Source: Streptomyces sp. NBC_01381 (GTDB lineage Bacteria > Actinomycetota > Actinomycetes > Streptomycetales > Streptomycetaceae). Taken from it: a DNA stretch of 64,000 bases. The notes beneath the pieces are model-generated. The model was not told the DNA's origin and did not search any database. It worked only from the letters and a program-made list of their open reading frames with translations. The translations under genes and the position numbers were made by a program. This document shows, piece by piece, positions 52,291 through 61,256 of this stretch. The stretch spans positions 2,294,001 through 2,358,000 of the forward strand of contig NZ_JAPEPI010000002.1 of assembly GCF_026340305.1 (NCBI RefSeq), read 5' to 3'. Within the stretch, counting starts at the first letter, position 1. Every line of letters begins with the position of its first letter.

Positions 52291-52672
52291 GCGTCCGGTT
52301 TACCGAATTCGCGGTGCTTCCGCGCGGTCAACGCAGAGCCTTTGTCGTGGAGCGTGAGAAGTTTGTCCGGTTTTAGGCGAGAAATAGGGAGCGCACATGA
52401 CACGCCGTACGACCGTGCCGGCCGCCGCCGCCCCTTGACGGGGGTCGGATGGTGCACCAGCTGTACGACTCGCGCGGCGCCGGCGGCAAGGACTGATCGA
52501 TCATTTCCCTGATCCACCTGACCGTCTTTGAGCCGATTAAAGATGATTTGGTGGCCGAATCTGCCGCCCTCGCGAAAAGGCAGCCATGGGCAGGCGGCCC
52601 CATCTGCGGTTATGGTCGCAGCGGCGCGACTGCCTTGACGTGAGCAAGGCCCGGAAAGCAAGGGGATGCAAG
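52291..52672. other. 382-base intergenic region before glycerate kinase
   Basis: No gene is firmly supported. Two tiny + frames exist: MTRRTTVPAAAAP at 52397-52438 and MVHQLYDSRGAGGKD from about 52449 to 52496. The stretch at about 52505-52570 is relatively AT-rich (GATTAAAGATGATTT) and is the likely promoter zone for the glycerate kinase gene. Confidence 0.5.
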
Positions 52673-53851
52673 GTGGCGGACGCTGCTGAGACGGCGGGGC
52701 GTGTGCGGCATGCGCGGGATGCGCAGCATGTGCTCATTGCCGCGGACAAGTTCAAGGGGTCGCTCACGGCCGTGGAGGTCGCCGAGCGGGTGACGGCCGG
52801 GCTCCGCCGCGTCGACCCGAAGGTGGAGGTCGAGGCGCTGCCGGTGGCCGACGGCGGAGACGGCACGGTCGCCGCGGCGGTCGCGGCCGGTTTCGAACGC
52901 CGCGAGGTACGGGTCACGGGACCGCTCGGCGACGAGGTCACCGCGGCGTACGCGCTGCGCGACGGGACCGCCGTGGTCGAGATGGCGGAGGCGTCCGGCC
53001 TCCAGCTGCTGCCCGAGGGCGTGTTCGCGCCGCTCACGTCCACGACGTACGGCTCCGGAGAGCTGCTCCTTGCCGCGCTCGACGCGGGGGCGCGGACGAT
53101 CGTCTTCGGCGTCGGCGGCAGCGCGACGACCGACGGCGGTGCGGGGATGCTGGCCGCTCTCGGCGCGGTGTTCCTGGACGCCGAGGGTGCGCCGGTGGCG
53201 CCGGGCGGCGGCCCGCTGGCCACGCTGGCGCGCGCGGACCTGTCCGGCCTGGACCCCCGGTTCGCCGAGGTGGACCTCGTCCTCGCCAGCGACGTGGACA
53301 ATCCGCTGACGGGACCGAAGGGCGCGCCCGCGGTGTACGGGCCGCAGAAGGGCGCGACTCCGGAAGACGTGGCCGAGCTGGACGCGGCGCTCGCGCACTT
53401 CGCGCGGGTGCTCTCCGAGACGGCCGGTTCCGCCGCCCTTGAGTACGCGGAGTCTCCGGGAGCCGGGGCGGCCGGTGGCATCGGCTATGGCGCGCTCGTC
53501 GGGCTCGGCGCGAGCTTCCGGCCCGGCATCGAGGTCATGCTGGACGTCCTCGGCTTCGCGCCCGCGCTGGAGCGGGCGACGCTGGTGATCACGGGTGAGG
53601 GTTCGCTGGACGAGCAGACCCTGCACGGGAAGGCTCCCGCCGGGGTCGCGGCGGCGGCACGGGCCGCGGGCATCGAGGTCGTCGCGGTCTGCGGCCGCCT
53701 CGCCCTCCCGGCGGAGGCGCTGGGCCGCGCCGGGATCCGGCGGGCATACGCACTCACGGACGTGGAGCCGGATGTGGCGCGCTGTATTGCCGAGGCCGGA
53801 CCGATCCTGGAGACGGTGGCGGAGGGAATCGCGCGGGACTTCCTGGTCTGA
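52673..53851 (+). CDS. Glycerate kinase
   Basis: A 392-residue kinase of the GlxK/GarK family that phosphorylates D-glycerate with ATP. Signatures are IAADKFKGSLTAVEVAERV (about 21-39), VADGGDGTV (about 59), a glycine-rich GVGGSATTDGGAGML (about 143-157) and the late ITGEGSLDEQTLHGKAPAGVA (partly quoted, near 310). The usual length is about 380. GTG at 52673 has AAGGGG seven bases upstream. It would feed glyoxylate- or serine-derived carbon into glycolysis. No other genes of that pathway are beside it. Confidence 0.95.
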   Translation: MADAAETAGRVRHARDAQHVLIAADKFKGSLTAVEVAERVTAGLRRVDPKVEVEALPVADGGDGTVAAAVAAGFERREVRVTGPLGDEVTAAYALRDGTAVVEMAEASGLQLLPEGVFAPLTSTTYGSGELLLAALDAGARTIVFGVGGSATTDGGAGMLAALGAVFLDAEGAPVAPGGGPLATLARADLSGLDPRFAEVDLVLASDVDNPLTGPKGAPAVYGPQKGATPEDVAELDAALAHFARVLSETAGSAALEYAESPGAGAAGGIGYGALVGLGASFRPGIEVMLDVLGFAPALERATLVITGEGSLDEQTLHGKAPAGVAAAARAAGIEVVAVCGRLALPAEALGRAGIRRAYALTDVEPDVARCIAEAGPILETVAEGIARDFLV

Positions 53852-53882
53852 CGTAGCGACGGTCCCTGATGCCCTCAAAGGC

Positions 53883-53912
53883 CGGCCGGGCTGGAGATAT
53901 CCAGCCCGGCCG
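53883..53912 (+). terminator. Strong hairpin after glycerate kinase
   Basis: A perfect 12-bp GC stem (53883-53894 with 53901-53912) with an AGATAT loop, 32 bases after the stop. The right arm is also the first part of the 75-bp repeat at 53901-53975. Confidence 0.75.
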
Positions 53913-53975
53913 CAGACCTTTCAGCCCGTCCGGCGTTTGAGGACGAACTCGGCGAAGCCGGTGATCGACGGCCAC
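53901..53975. repeat. 75-bp dispersed intergenic repeat, copy 1
   Basis: It matches 63153-63227 at 72 of 75 positions in the same orientation. It contains the CAGCCCGTCCGGCGTTTGAG core, which I recall as a very common intergenic element in Streptomyces genomes. It lies between the convergent glycerate kinase and PucR genes. Confidence 0.9.
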
Positions 53976-54004
53976 TGCACCCCCGGGTTCCGCCCAGGCC
54001 CACC

Positions 54005-55204
54005 TCACCCCGGCGTCAGCCGATACGCATCCAACGCCAGCGTCATCTCCATCAGATCCCGAGGCCGGGCCAACGACCGCGAGGTCAGCTGCTCCAACCG
54101 CCGCAAGCGGTTGAACACCGTGTTCCGGTGGCAGTACAGACGCCCGGCCGCCCGCCCCGCGGACCCCTCGCACACCAGCCACGCGTCCAGCGTCTCAAGC
54201 AGCACCGCCCGATCCCCCGGTTCGAGGGCGAGCACCTCCCCGAGCACGTCGGACACCAGGCGCCCCGCCAGCTCCGGCTGGCTCACCACAAGCGCCGTCG
54301 GCATCCGCTGATCGAGCCGTACGATCCCGCTCGCGTCCGGCGGACACGTCCGCAGGGCCAGTTCCGCGAGCCGCCGCGCGTGGCCGAGCTCGGCCAGGCC
54401 CGCCACCACGGGGCTGATCCCGCCGGGACCGGGGCAGCGCCCCTCCAGCGCGGTGGCCAGCGCGTCAAGGCCATCCTCCGCGCCCAGCGCGACCACCCCC
54501 ACCTCCCGGTCCGCCCGCATCCGCCAGACGAAACGGAACCCGGCCTGCTGGATCTGCCGGTGGAACGCCGCACGCCCGTCCCGCCGCTCGGCCCGCAGCA
54601 CCACCACCGCGTACGGCCCCCGCTCCGGGAGATCAAGACCCGCGGCCACCTGCGCGGCGAGCCCGGGAGCGGACTGGCCCTCCAGCAGCGCGTCGAGGAG
54701 CGCCTGCAACTGCTCGTCGGTGCGCCGCCGCAGCTCCATCTCCGTCGCCCGGTACGCGTCGGACGCGGCCGCCGCCTGCGCGTCCACCGCCGACCACACC
54801 ATCGTCGCCGAGCGCATCAGGACCGCGAGGCGTTCCGGGTCCTGCCCGACCGTGCCTTCGAGCAGCGCGTCCCAGACCAGATAGCCCGCGTTGCGGTACG
54901 AGTGCACCACCAGGTCGAGCGGCAGGCCCTGCTGCGCCCGCCGCCGCCCCGCCTCCTCGGCGTACTCCAGATCGCGGCGCGGCGACGCGCGCGGCGCCGA
55001 GATCGTCTCGATGCCGATCCGCATCGCCTCCTCGGCCTCCTGCCACTGCTGGTCGTACGGAAGCACCCGCGCGTACACCGGGGAGTGCTCGGAGAGCTGC
55101 CGCAGATGTTCGTCCACCAGCTCGGGGATACGGGGCAGCAGCGCCCTGGCCGCCCCCTCAAGCACTTTCCAGTCGTGACCTGTCCGAGGCCTGCGCCCGC
55201 TCAC
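54005..55204 (-). CDS. PucR/CdaR-type transcriptional regulator
   Basis: A 399-residue regulator. An N-terminal helical domain (RsbRD-like, about 1-165) begins RRPRTGHDWKVLEGAARALL. A central GGDEF-like degenerate domain spans about 195-310. The C-terminal PucR helix-turn-helix contains RLYCHRNTVFNRLRRLEQLT near residue 360. GTG at 55204 has GAGGGGG seven bases upstream; the longer open frame to 56011 is antisense to the ABC gene. It is divergent from the ABC operon, which it probably controls; an inverted repeat at 55293-55310 lies between them. Confidence 0.92.
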   Translation of the reverse strand: MSGRRPRTGHDWKVLEGAARALLPRIPELVDEHLRQLSEHSPVYARVLPYDQQWQEAEEAMRIGIETISAPRASPRRDLEYAEEAGRRRAQQGLPLDLVVHSYRNAGYLVWDALLEGTVGQDPERLAVLMRSATMVWSAVDAQAAAASDAYRATEMELRRRTDEQLQALLDALLEGQSAPGLAAQVAAGLDLPERGPYAVVVLRAERRDGRAAFHRQIQQAGFRFVWRMRADREVGVVALGAEDGLDALATALEGRCPGPGGISPVVAGLAELGHARRLAELALRTCPPDASGIVRLDQRMPTALVVSQPELAGRLVSDVLGEVLALEPGDRAVLLETLDAWLVCEGSAGRAAGRLYCHRNTVFNRLRRLEQLTSRSLARPRDLMEMTLALDAYRLTPG

Positions 55205-55292
55205 GGTGTTCCCCCTCGCCGCCGCCCGTAGCCCCTCTTGGTGCGGAGGATGCCACCGCCCGGCCGCCCCCGGCAGGCCCCTGACACGGGGT

Positions 55293-55310
55293 GTTGTGCC
55301 CGTGCACAAC
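55293..55310. promoter_or_regulatory. Inverted repeat between the PucR gene and the ABC operon
   Basis: GTTGTGC-CCGT-GCACAAC has 7-bp perfect arms with a 4-base centre. It lies in the 223-base divergent region, 89 bases from the PucR start and 118 bases from the first ABC gene. It is a candidate operator. Confidence 0.45.
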
Positions 55311-55427
55311 CGGCGGGCGATCCCGCTGGTCACCCGCAGCGATTCGGCCACGGGCCGTGGACGGGCGCCCCGCGCGGTGCTGGGGTGAGCGCCACGCGCA
55401 GGGCGGGCGGAGAGCAGGGGGTCCCAG

Positions 55428-56240
55428 GTGGGTGGTTCCGGACTCGTGGTGCGGGACGCGTCGGTCGGATACGGGCCGGTGCGCGCGCTGCGGCAGGTGT
55501 CGATCGAGGTGCCGGACGGTGCCGTCGTCGCCGTGCTCGGCGGCAACGGCGCGGGCAAGTCGACGCTCCTGCGCGCCATTTCGCGCACCCTCTCCTTCCA
55601 CCGAGGGGCGCTCACCTCGGGCTCGGTCCACTTCGGCGGGCGGCGCGTCGACGGATGGCCCGCGGACCGCGTCGTGACCGCCGGGGTCTCCCAAGTGCCG
55701 GAAGGCAGACGGGTGTTCGCGCGGATGACCGTCGCGGACAATCTGCGGGCGGGCGCGCTGGGCTCCGCCGGAAGCCGGGCGGCGAAGGCCACCGCTCTGA
55801 GCCGCGTCCACGAACTCTTCCCGGTGCTCGCGGAGCGCGCCGGCCAGCGCGCCGGTCTCCTCTCGGGCGGCGAGCAGCAGATGCTGGCGGTGGCCAGGGC
55901 CCTGATGGCATCGCCGAAGCTGCTGCTCCTCGACGAACCGTCCCTCGGACTCGCCCCGTTGATGGCCGCCCGCATCGCCGACACCGTCCAGGAGATCAAC
56001 GCCCAGGGCACCTCGGTCCTGCTGGTCGAGCAGAACGCCGCGCTCGCCCTGCGCCTCGCCTCCCATGCGTACGTCCTGGACGTCGGCGAAGTGGCGCTCG
56101 CAGGCCCTGCGGACGAACTGGCCGCATCCGACGAGGTGCGCCGCCGCTATCTCGGCGTGGTCGACGAGACCGCGGCGGACGATGCGTCGCGCGGCGCCGG
56201 CGCGCTCCCGGTGCTCGGGCGATGGGCGGGCCGGCGATGA
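55428..56240 (+). CDS. livF: Branched-chain-amino-acid-type ABC transporter ATPase (LivF)
   Basis: A 270-residue ATPase with Walker A GGNGAGKST (about 38-46), signature LLSGGEQQMLAVARAL (about 144-159) and Walker B LLLLDEPSLGLAP (about 164-176). The short form and the EG-RRVF motif after the Q loop identify LivF rather than LivG. The GTG start lies at 55428. Its stop overlaps the livG start in ATGA. First gene of a five-gene operon. Confidence 0.94.
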   Translation: MGGSGLVVRDASVGYGPVRALRQVSIEVPDGAVVAVLGGNGAGKSTLLRAISRTLSFHRGALTSGSVHFGGRRVDGWPADRVVTAGVSQVPEGRRVFARMTVADNLRAGALGSAGSRAAKATALSRVHELFPVLAERAGQRAGLLSGGEQQMLAVARALMASPKLLLLDEPSLGLAPLMAARIADTVQEINAQGTSVLLVEQNAALALRLASHAYVLDVGEVALAGPADELAASDEVRRRYLGVVDETAADDASRGAGALPVLGRWAGRR

Positions 56241-57052
56241 CCGATGACCGTCCGGCGGCCGACGCGCCGCCCCTCGACGCGGGCGTACCGCCGCTGGACG
56301 TAAGGGAGTTGACCGTGCGCTTCGCGGGTCTCACCGCGCTCGACGCCGTCAGCTTCACGGTCAGGCCCGGCACCGTGCACGCCGTCATCGGACCCAACGG
56401 CGCGGGCAAGTCCACCTGCTTCAACGTCCTGTCCGGGGTGTACCGCGCCACCGGCGGCACCGTCCGCTTCGGGGAGCACGAGCTGACGGCCATGGCGCCG
56501 CACCGCATCGCCGGCCTGGGTGTCGCACGGATCTTCCAGAACCTCGCGCTGCCGCCGCGCGCCACCGTCGCCGACAGCCTGATGCTGGGCCGCCACCGGC
56601 TCACCCGCACCGGCTTCGTGGCAGCGGGGCTGCGCCTGCCGTCGGCCGCCCGCGAGGAGCGTCTGCACCGTGAACGGGTCCGGGAGATCGCCGCGTTCGT
56701 CGGCATCGAGCGTCAACTCGAAGCGCCCGCGGGCTCGTTGCCCTACGGCCAGCAGAAGCTCGCCGAACTCGCCCGCGCCCTGTGCATGGAACCCCGGCTG
56801 CTCCTGCTCGACGAACCCGTGGCGGGGATGACCGCGGACGAGCGGCGCCGCACCGCCGCCGTCATCGCCGGCGTACGCGACAGCCTCGGCATCTCGATCG
56901 TCCTGGTGGAACACGACATGGGGGTGGTGATGCGGCTCGCGGACGCGGTGACCGTACTGGACTTCGGGCGCCGCATCGCCGACGGCACCCCGGCGGACGT
57001 ACAGAACGACCCGGCGGTCGTGCGGGCCTACCTGGGGGAGGGCACCCGGTGA
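56237..57052 (+). CDS. livG: Branched-chain-amino-acid-type ABC transporter ATPase (LivG)
   Basis: A 271-residue ATPase with Walker A GPNGAGKST (about 49-57), the LivG-type ARIFQNLALPP (about 97-107), a degenerate signature SLPYGQQKLAELARAL (about 165-180) and Walker B LLLLDEPVAGM (about 186-196). It is coupled to livF by ATGA and to livH by GTGA. The two ATPases would form a heterodimer under the LivHM permeases. Confidence 0.94.
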   Translation: MTDDRPAADAPPLDAGVPPLDVRELTVRFAGLTALDAVSFTVRPGTVHAVIGPNGAGKSTCFNVLSGVYRATGGTVRFGEHELTAMAPHRIAGLGVARIFQNLALPPRATVADSLMLGRHRLTRTGFVAAGLRLPSAAREERLHRERVREIAAFVGIERQLEAPAGSLPYGQQKLAELARALCMEPRLLLLDEPVAGMTADERRRTAAVIAGVRDSLGISIVLVEHDMGVVMRLADAVTVLDFGRRIADGTPADVQNDPAVVRAYLGEGTR

Positions 57053-57939
57053 CCACCTTCGTCGAACTCCTCCTCAACGGCCTCTCGATGGGCTCCGTCT
57101 ACGCCCTGATCGCCCTCGGCTTCGTCGTCATCTTCCGCGCCACCGAAGTGGTGAACTTCGCGCACGCCTCGCTGCTCCTTGCGGGCGGCTACATCACCGC
57201 GTCCCTCCACGACGACATCGGCTTCTGGCCGGCGCTGCTCGTCGGCATCGCGGGCGCCGCGGTGGTCGGTGCCGCCGTCGAGTTCCTCGTCATGCGGCGC
57301 TACCGGGGCGCCGACCACAGTGTGCTCGCCATCGTCACCATCGGCGTCGACATCCTGCTCACCACCGAACTCACCCGGCGCCTGGGCACCGACGTGCTCG
57401 CGCTCGGCGACCCGTGGGGCGACTCCGTGCTCACGGTGGGGTCGATCTCCCTCGCCCACACACGGATCGCCGCGTTCGTCGCCGCCGCGCTCCTCATCAC
57501 CGTCTTCCTGCTCGCCTTCCGGTACACCTCCTGGGGCGTGGCGATGCGCGCCGCCGCCGAGAGCCCGGAGACCGCCGCGCTGATGGGCGTACGGCTCGGC
57601 AGGGTCTCGCTCGGCGCGTGGGCCGTGGCGGGCGGACTCGCCGCCGTGGCCGCGCTCTTCCTCACCGTCTTCCCGACCCCCGGGCTCGAACGGGCCACAT
57701 CGCTCGCCGCGTTGAAGGCGTTCCCCGCCGCGATCCTCGGCGGCCTCGACTCGACGACGGGCGCCCTGGTCGGCGGCATCGTGGTGGGCGTGACGGAGTC
57801 GCTCGCCACCGGATACCAGAGCGAACTCACCTTCCTCGGCCGTGGGTTGGGCGACCTCGCGCCCTATCTCGTGATGACCGTCATCCTCCTCATCCGGCCC
57901 GCCGGACTCTTCGGCACGAAGGAGCTCGCCCGTGTCTGA
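57049..57939 (+). CDS. livH: Branched-chain-amino-acid-type ABC permease (LivH)
   Basis: A 296-residue permease with about eight helices. The start NGLSMGSVYALIALGFVVIF and the loop SPETAALMGVRLGRVSLGAWAV (about 163-184), the ATPase-contacting EAA-like region, are typical. GTG at 57049 overlaps the livG stop in GTGA. It is followed by livM with an 8-base overlap. Confidence 0.93.
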   Translation: MTTFVELLLNGLSMGSVYALIALGFVVIFRATEVVNFAHASLLLAGGYITASLHDDIGFWPALLVGIAGAAVVGAAVEFLVMRRYRGADHSVLAIVTIGVDILLTTELTRRLGTDVLALGDPWGDSVLTVGSISLAHTRIAAFVAAALLITVFLLAFRYTSWGVAMRAAAESPETAALMGVRLGRVSLGAWAVAGGLAAVAALFLTVFPTPGLERATSLAALKAFPAAILGGLDSTTGALVGGIVVGVTESLATGYQSELTFLGRGLGDLAPYLVMTVILLIRPAGLFGTKELARV

Positions 57940-59056
57940 AGTCCTGGCCCGCGGCCGCGAGTTGCGCTCCCGCAGTCGTACGGCACTGCGCAGCCCCCGG
58001 GCCTACGTCTGGGCCGCGGGGGCGGTGCTTCTGCTCGCCCTGCCCTTCTACCTCGACCGGTTCTGGCTGCAGGCCGGGCTCTTCGCCATGGCGGCCGCGA
58101 TCGGCGCGATCGGCATCAACCTCCTCACCGGCGCGACCGGCCAACTCTCCATGGGGCACGCCTTCTTCCTCGCCATCGGCGCGTACGGATACTGCGTACT
58201 GGCCGGGGACGGCGAGGGCGGCCTGACCGGGCTCGGCCTGCCGACCTGGATCGCCGCCGCGCTCGCCGTCGCCATCGCGGGCATCGCGGGCGGGCTCTTC
58301 AGCCCCATCGCGGGGCGCCTGCGCGGCGCCTACCTCGGCATCGCGACCCTCGCCCTGATCTTCATCGGGCAGCACGTGCTCTTCAACGCCCACGACCTGA
58401 CGGGCGGCTCCAACGGCCGCGACGTACCACCCCTGAGCGTCTTCGGGATCACCTTCGACGACAGTGAACTCGTCGTCGCCGCCGTGCCGTTCGGGGCATC
58501 GGAGAAGCTCTGGTACGCGGGGCTCGTCCTCCTCGTCGGCTGCGGGCTCTTCGCCCGCGGCGTGCTGCGCGGACGCCCAGGGCGCGCCATGAACGCCATC
58601 CGCGACCACCGCATCGCCGCGGGCGTCATCGGCGTGCCCGTCGCCCGCTACCGCGCCGGTGTCTTCGTCCTGTCGTCGATGTACGCGGGCCTGGCCGGGG
58701 TGCTGCTCGCCCTGGTCTTCCAGCGCACCGTGCCGGACTACTTCGGCATGACGCTGTCCCTCGAATACCTCGCCATGATCGTCATCGGCGGTCTCGGCTC
58801 GGTCGCGGGCGCGGTGGCCGGTGCCGCCGTGGTGTCCCTGCTGCCCCAGCTCCTGACCCGGTACAGCGACGCGCTGCCGTTGGTCTCGGCCCCCGGCACC
58901 GGCGGGATCACACCGGGTGAGGCGTCCCGGTACCTGTACGGCGCCGCCGTCGTGGCGGTGGTCCTTTTCCTGCCCGGCGGCCTTGCCGGCATCGCCGCCC
59001 GGCGCTCCAGGCCGAAGTCCGGCCGGGCTTCAGTGGAATCAGGGGAGGAACGATGA
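57932..59056 (+). CDS. livM: Branched-chain-amino-acid-type ABC permease (LivM)
   Basis: A 374-residue permease with about ten helices. INLLTGATGQLSMGHAFFLAIGAY (partly quoted, near 62) is the LivM hallmark. The coupling loop is AIRDHRIAAGVIGVPVARYRAGVF near 235. GTG at 57932 lies inside the end of livH. The stop overlaps the binding-protein start in ATGA. Confidence 0.93.
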   Translation: MSEVLARGRELRSRSRTALRSPRAYVWAAGAVLLLALPFYLDRFWLQAGLFAMAAAIGAIGINLLTGATGQLSMGHAFFLAIGAYGYCVLAGDGEGGLTGLGLPTWIAAALAVAIAGIAGGLFSPIAGRLRGAYLGIATLALIFIGQHVLFNAHDLTGGSNGRDVPPLSVFGITFDDSELVVAAVPFGASEKLWYAGLVLLVGCGLFARGVLRGRPGRAMNAIRDHRIAAGVIGVPVARYRAGVFVLSSMYAGLAGVLLALVFQRTVPDYFGMTLSLEYLAMIVIGGLGSVAGAVAGAAVVSLLPQLLTRYSDALPLVSAPGTGGITPGEASRYLYGAAVVAVVLFLPGGLAGIAARRSRPKSGRASVESGEER

Positions 59057-60318
59057 GTTCACGCACACGGAAGCGGGCCACTGCGGCGGTCACGGCGCTC
59101 GCCGCGCTGCTGGCCCTGGCGGCCTGCAGCTCCAAGGCGAACGACGACGACGGCGACAAGAAGGGCGCGGGCGGGGTCAAGACCGGCGACGGCATCTCCG
59201 GGAAGACGATCAACCTCGGCGTGCTCACCGACATGACCGGCGTCTACGCGACCCTCGGCAAGAGCGTCACCCAGGCCCAGCAGCTCTACGTCAAGCAGAC
59301 CAACGCCGACGGCGGCATCTGCGGATACAAGCTGAAGCTGACCATCCGCGACCACGGCTACGACCCCCAGAAGGCGGTCGCCGCGTACACCGAACTGGAG
59401 CCGGACGTCCTCGGCTTCGCCCAGTTCATCGGCTCGCCCTTCGTCGCCGCGGTCAAACAGCGCGTCGACGGCAACAAGGGCCTTGTCCTGCCGCAGGCCT
59501 GGTCGGCGAATCTGCTCGGCAGCCCGTATGTGCGGGTGGTCGGCTCGACGTACGACCTGGAGACGATCAACGCGATCGACTTCCTGATGAAGGAGAAGGG
59601 CCTCAAGAAGGGCGACAAGCTCGGCCACGTCTACTTCGAGGGCGACTACGGCGAGAACGCCCTGAAGGGCTCCCAGCACATGGCGAAGGAGTCTGGCCTC
59701 ACCGTCGTCGAGCAGAAGATCAAGCCGACCGACAACGACATGACGGCGCAGGTGTCCGCCCTGAAGAAGGCGGGCGTCAAGGGCATCGTCATCAGCGCGG
59801 GTCCCCGGCAGGCGGCCTCGCTGGTGGGTGTGGCCGCGGCGGGGAAGTTCGACGTCCCGATCATCGGCAACAACTCGGCGTTCTCGCCCCAGCTCCTGGG
59901 CACGCAGGCGGGCCCGGCCCTCGCGAAGAACTACTACGTGGCATCGCCGACCCTCCCGATCGGCGCGGACACGGCAGTGGCGAAGAAGCTGGTCGCCGAC
60001 TATAAGGCGGCCTACCCGAAGGACGCCCTCGACAACGGCGTGACGGCGGGCTGGACCGCGGCCTCCGTCTTCGGCGAGGCCCTGAAGAAGGCGTGCGACA
60101 GCAAGGACCTCACCCGTGAGGGCGTCGACAAGGCGCTTCTGACCATCGACGCGTACGACACGGGATTCGGCGTCACGCAGAACTTCACCGACCCCAAGTC
60201 CCCGTCCTCCAAGGAGAGCGTGATCCTGCGCCCCGACAAGAGCGCGACGGGCGGCATGAAGGTCGTCCGCGAACCGGGCGCTTCGGAGGTGGCCGAGGGA
60301 TACACGCCGGGGGCGTGA
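59053..60318 (+). CDS. Branched-chain-amino-acid-type substrate-binding lipoprotein
   Basis: A 421-residue binding protein. The lipobox ends at Cys25 (LALAAC). An Asp/Gly/Lys-rich linker precedes the periplasmic-binding fold, which begins INLGVLTDMTGVYATLGKS (about 55-73). The family (LivJ/K-like, type I fold) also binds urea, amides and aromatic or short-chain acids, so the substrate is not settled. It is the last gene of the coupled operon and is followed by a strong hairpin. Confidence 0.93.
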   Translation: MSSRTRKRATAAVTALAALLALAACSSKANDDDGDKKGAGGVKTGDGISGKTINLGVLTDMTGVYATLGKSVTQAQQLYVKQTNADGGICGYKLKLTIRDHGYDPQKAVAAYTELEPDVLGFAQFIGSPFVAAVKQRVDGNKGLVLPQAWSANLLGSPYVRVVGSTYDLETINAIDFLMKEKGLKKGDKLGHVYFEGDYGENALKGSQHMAKESGLTVVEQKIKPTDNDMTAQVSALKKAGVKGIVISAGPRQAASLVGVAAAGKFDVPIIGNNSAFSPQLLGTQAGPALAKNYYVASPTLPIGADTAVAKKLVADYKAAYPKDALDNGVTAGWTAASVFGEALKKACDSKDLTREGVDKALLTIDAYDTGFGVTQNFTDPKSPSSKESVILRPDKSATGGMKVVREPGASEVAEGYTPGA

Positions 60319-60331
60319 GCAACGGCTCGAC

Positions 60332-60356
60332 GAGGCAGGGGCTCGGCCCCTGCCTC
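60332..60356. terminator. Bidirectional hairpin between the ABC operon and the PaaX gene
   Basis: A perfect 11-bp stem (60332-60342 with 60346-60356) and a 3-base loop, 14 bases after the binding-protein stop. It touches the stop of the convergent regulator gene, so it can serve both transcripts. Confidence 0.8.
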
Positions 60357-61194
60357 ACCCCCGCGGATCCTCCGCCAGGCGCGCCCAACGCCGGTCAGCC
60401 GGCTCCCGAACCGCGCGCCATGTGTCGACGAACAGACGCGTCGCCGTGAACCCGGGCCAGTCGGGCGGCAGCAGCGCTCCCGGCAGCCGAGGGTCCCGCT
60501 CGAACGTGGCCCGCCAGGCGTGCACGAGGCGGGTGCGCAGGACGAAGGCCTCCTCGGGTGACGCGGGCGAGGAACCCGCTCCCCGGAAGCGGGTCAGGAA
60601 CTCCTCGTGCGCCGCCCGCACCGCAGCCAAGTCCCAGGCCCTGCCGACCAGTTCACCCGGCTCGGCGGAGCGCGAGCACAGCCAGACCGCGTACGGGGCG
60701 AGCCCCTGCTCCCGCAGCAGCTCCCGCACCGCCGCCACGCCCCCGGCGTCCGCCGCGATCCACACGCCCTGCCCGAGCGACCCGAATCCCTCGAACGCCA
60801 ACTGCCCCTCCACCAGCGCCCGGTCACGCCACCCGTCCGCCGGGACCCGCAGCAGCAGCTGCTGCCACTCGCCGTGCCAGGGCGTCTCCTCGACCGCCCG
60901 CTCAAGGCGGTGCGTCCACGCCGTGAGGAGGGCGACGAGGCGCGGCTCAAGGGAAAGCCGCGTCCATCGACCCACCGCCTCCGTACGCAGCCAGCCCTCC
61001 TGGACGAGGCGCGTCACCGCCCGCCGCGCCGCCGCCTCGCCGACCCCGCAGTCGCCGAGCGCCCCGACGACGGCCCGCGACCAGACCCGCTCGGCGCCGG
61101 CGTAGCGGACGTACTCGCCCAGGACCGTGAGCAGCAGCGTCCGCGCGCTGGGGGAGCCGTCGCCGCGGCGGCGTGTGCGTGGCGCGTCGGCCAA
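60355..61194 (-). CDS. PaaX-family transcriptional regulator
   Basis: A 279-residue regulator. The N-terminal winged helix (about 18-80, with SARTLLLTVLGEYV and EAAARRAVTRLVQEGWL) and the central PaaX domain (about 90-185) match repressors that respond to CoA thioesters of aromatic acids. The start is TTG at 61194; no ATG or GTG is in frame nearby. It is divergent from two decayed oxidoreductase genes, which were perhaps its former targets. Confidence 0.85.
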   Translation of the reverse strand: MADAPRTRRRGDGSPSARTLLLTVLGEYVRYAGAERVWSRAVVGALGDCGVGEAAARRAVTRLVQEGWLRTEAVGRWTRLSLEPRLVALLTAWTHRLERAVEETPWHGEWQQLLLRVPADGWRDRALVEGQLAFEGFGSLGQGVWIAADAGGVAAVRELLREQGLAPYAVWLCSRSAEPGELVGRAWDLAAVRAAHEEFLTRFRGAGSSPASPEEAFVLRTRLVHAWRATFERDPRLPGALLPPDWPGFTATRLFVDTWRAVREPADRRWARLAEDPRG

Positions 61195-61256
61195 CTTCCC
61201 ACCCCTTGCTGTCTGTTGACCTCTTCGACGGTCAGGTATAGGACGTAAGAACCTGC

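Noticed and set aside
55205..56011. N-terminal extension of the PucR-type regulator
   Set aside because: It would run antisense through the LivF gene; GTG at 55204 has a ribosome site and fits the family length.
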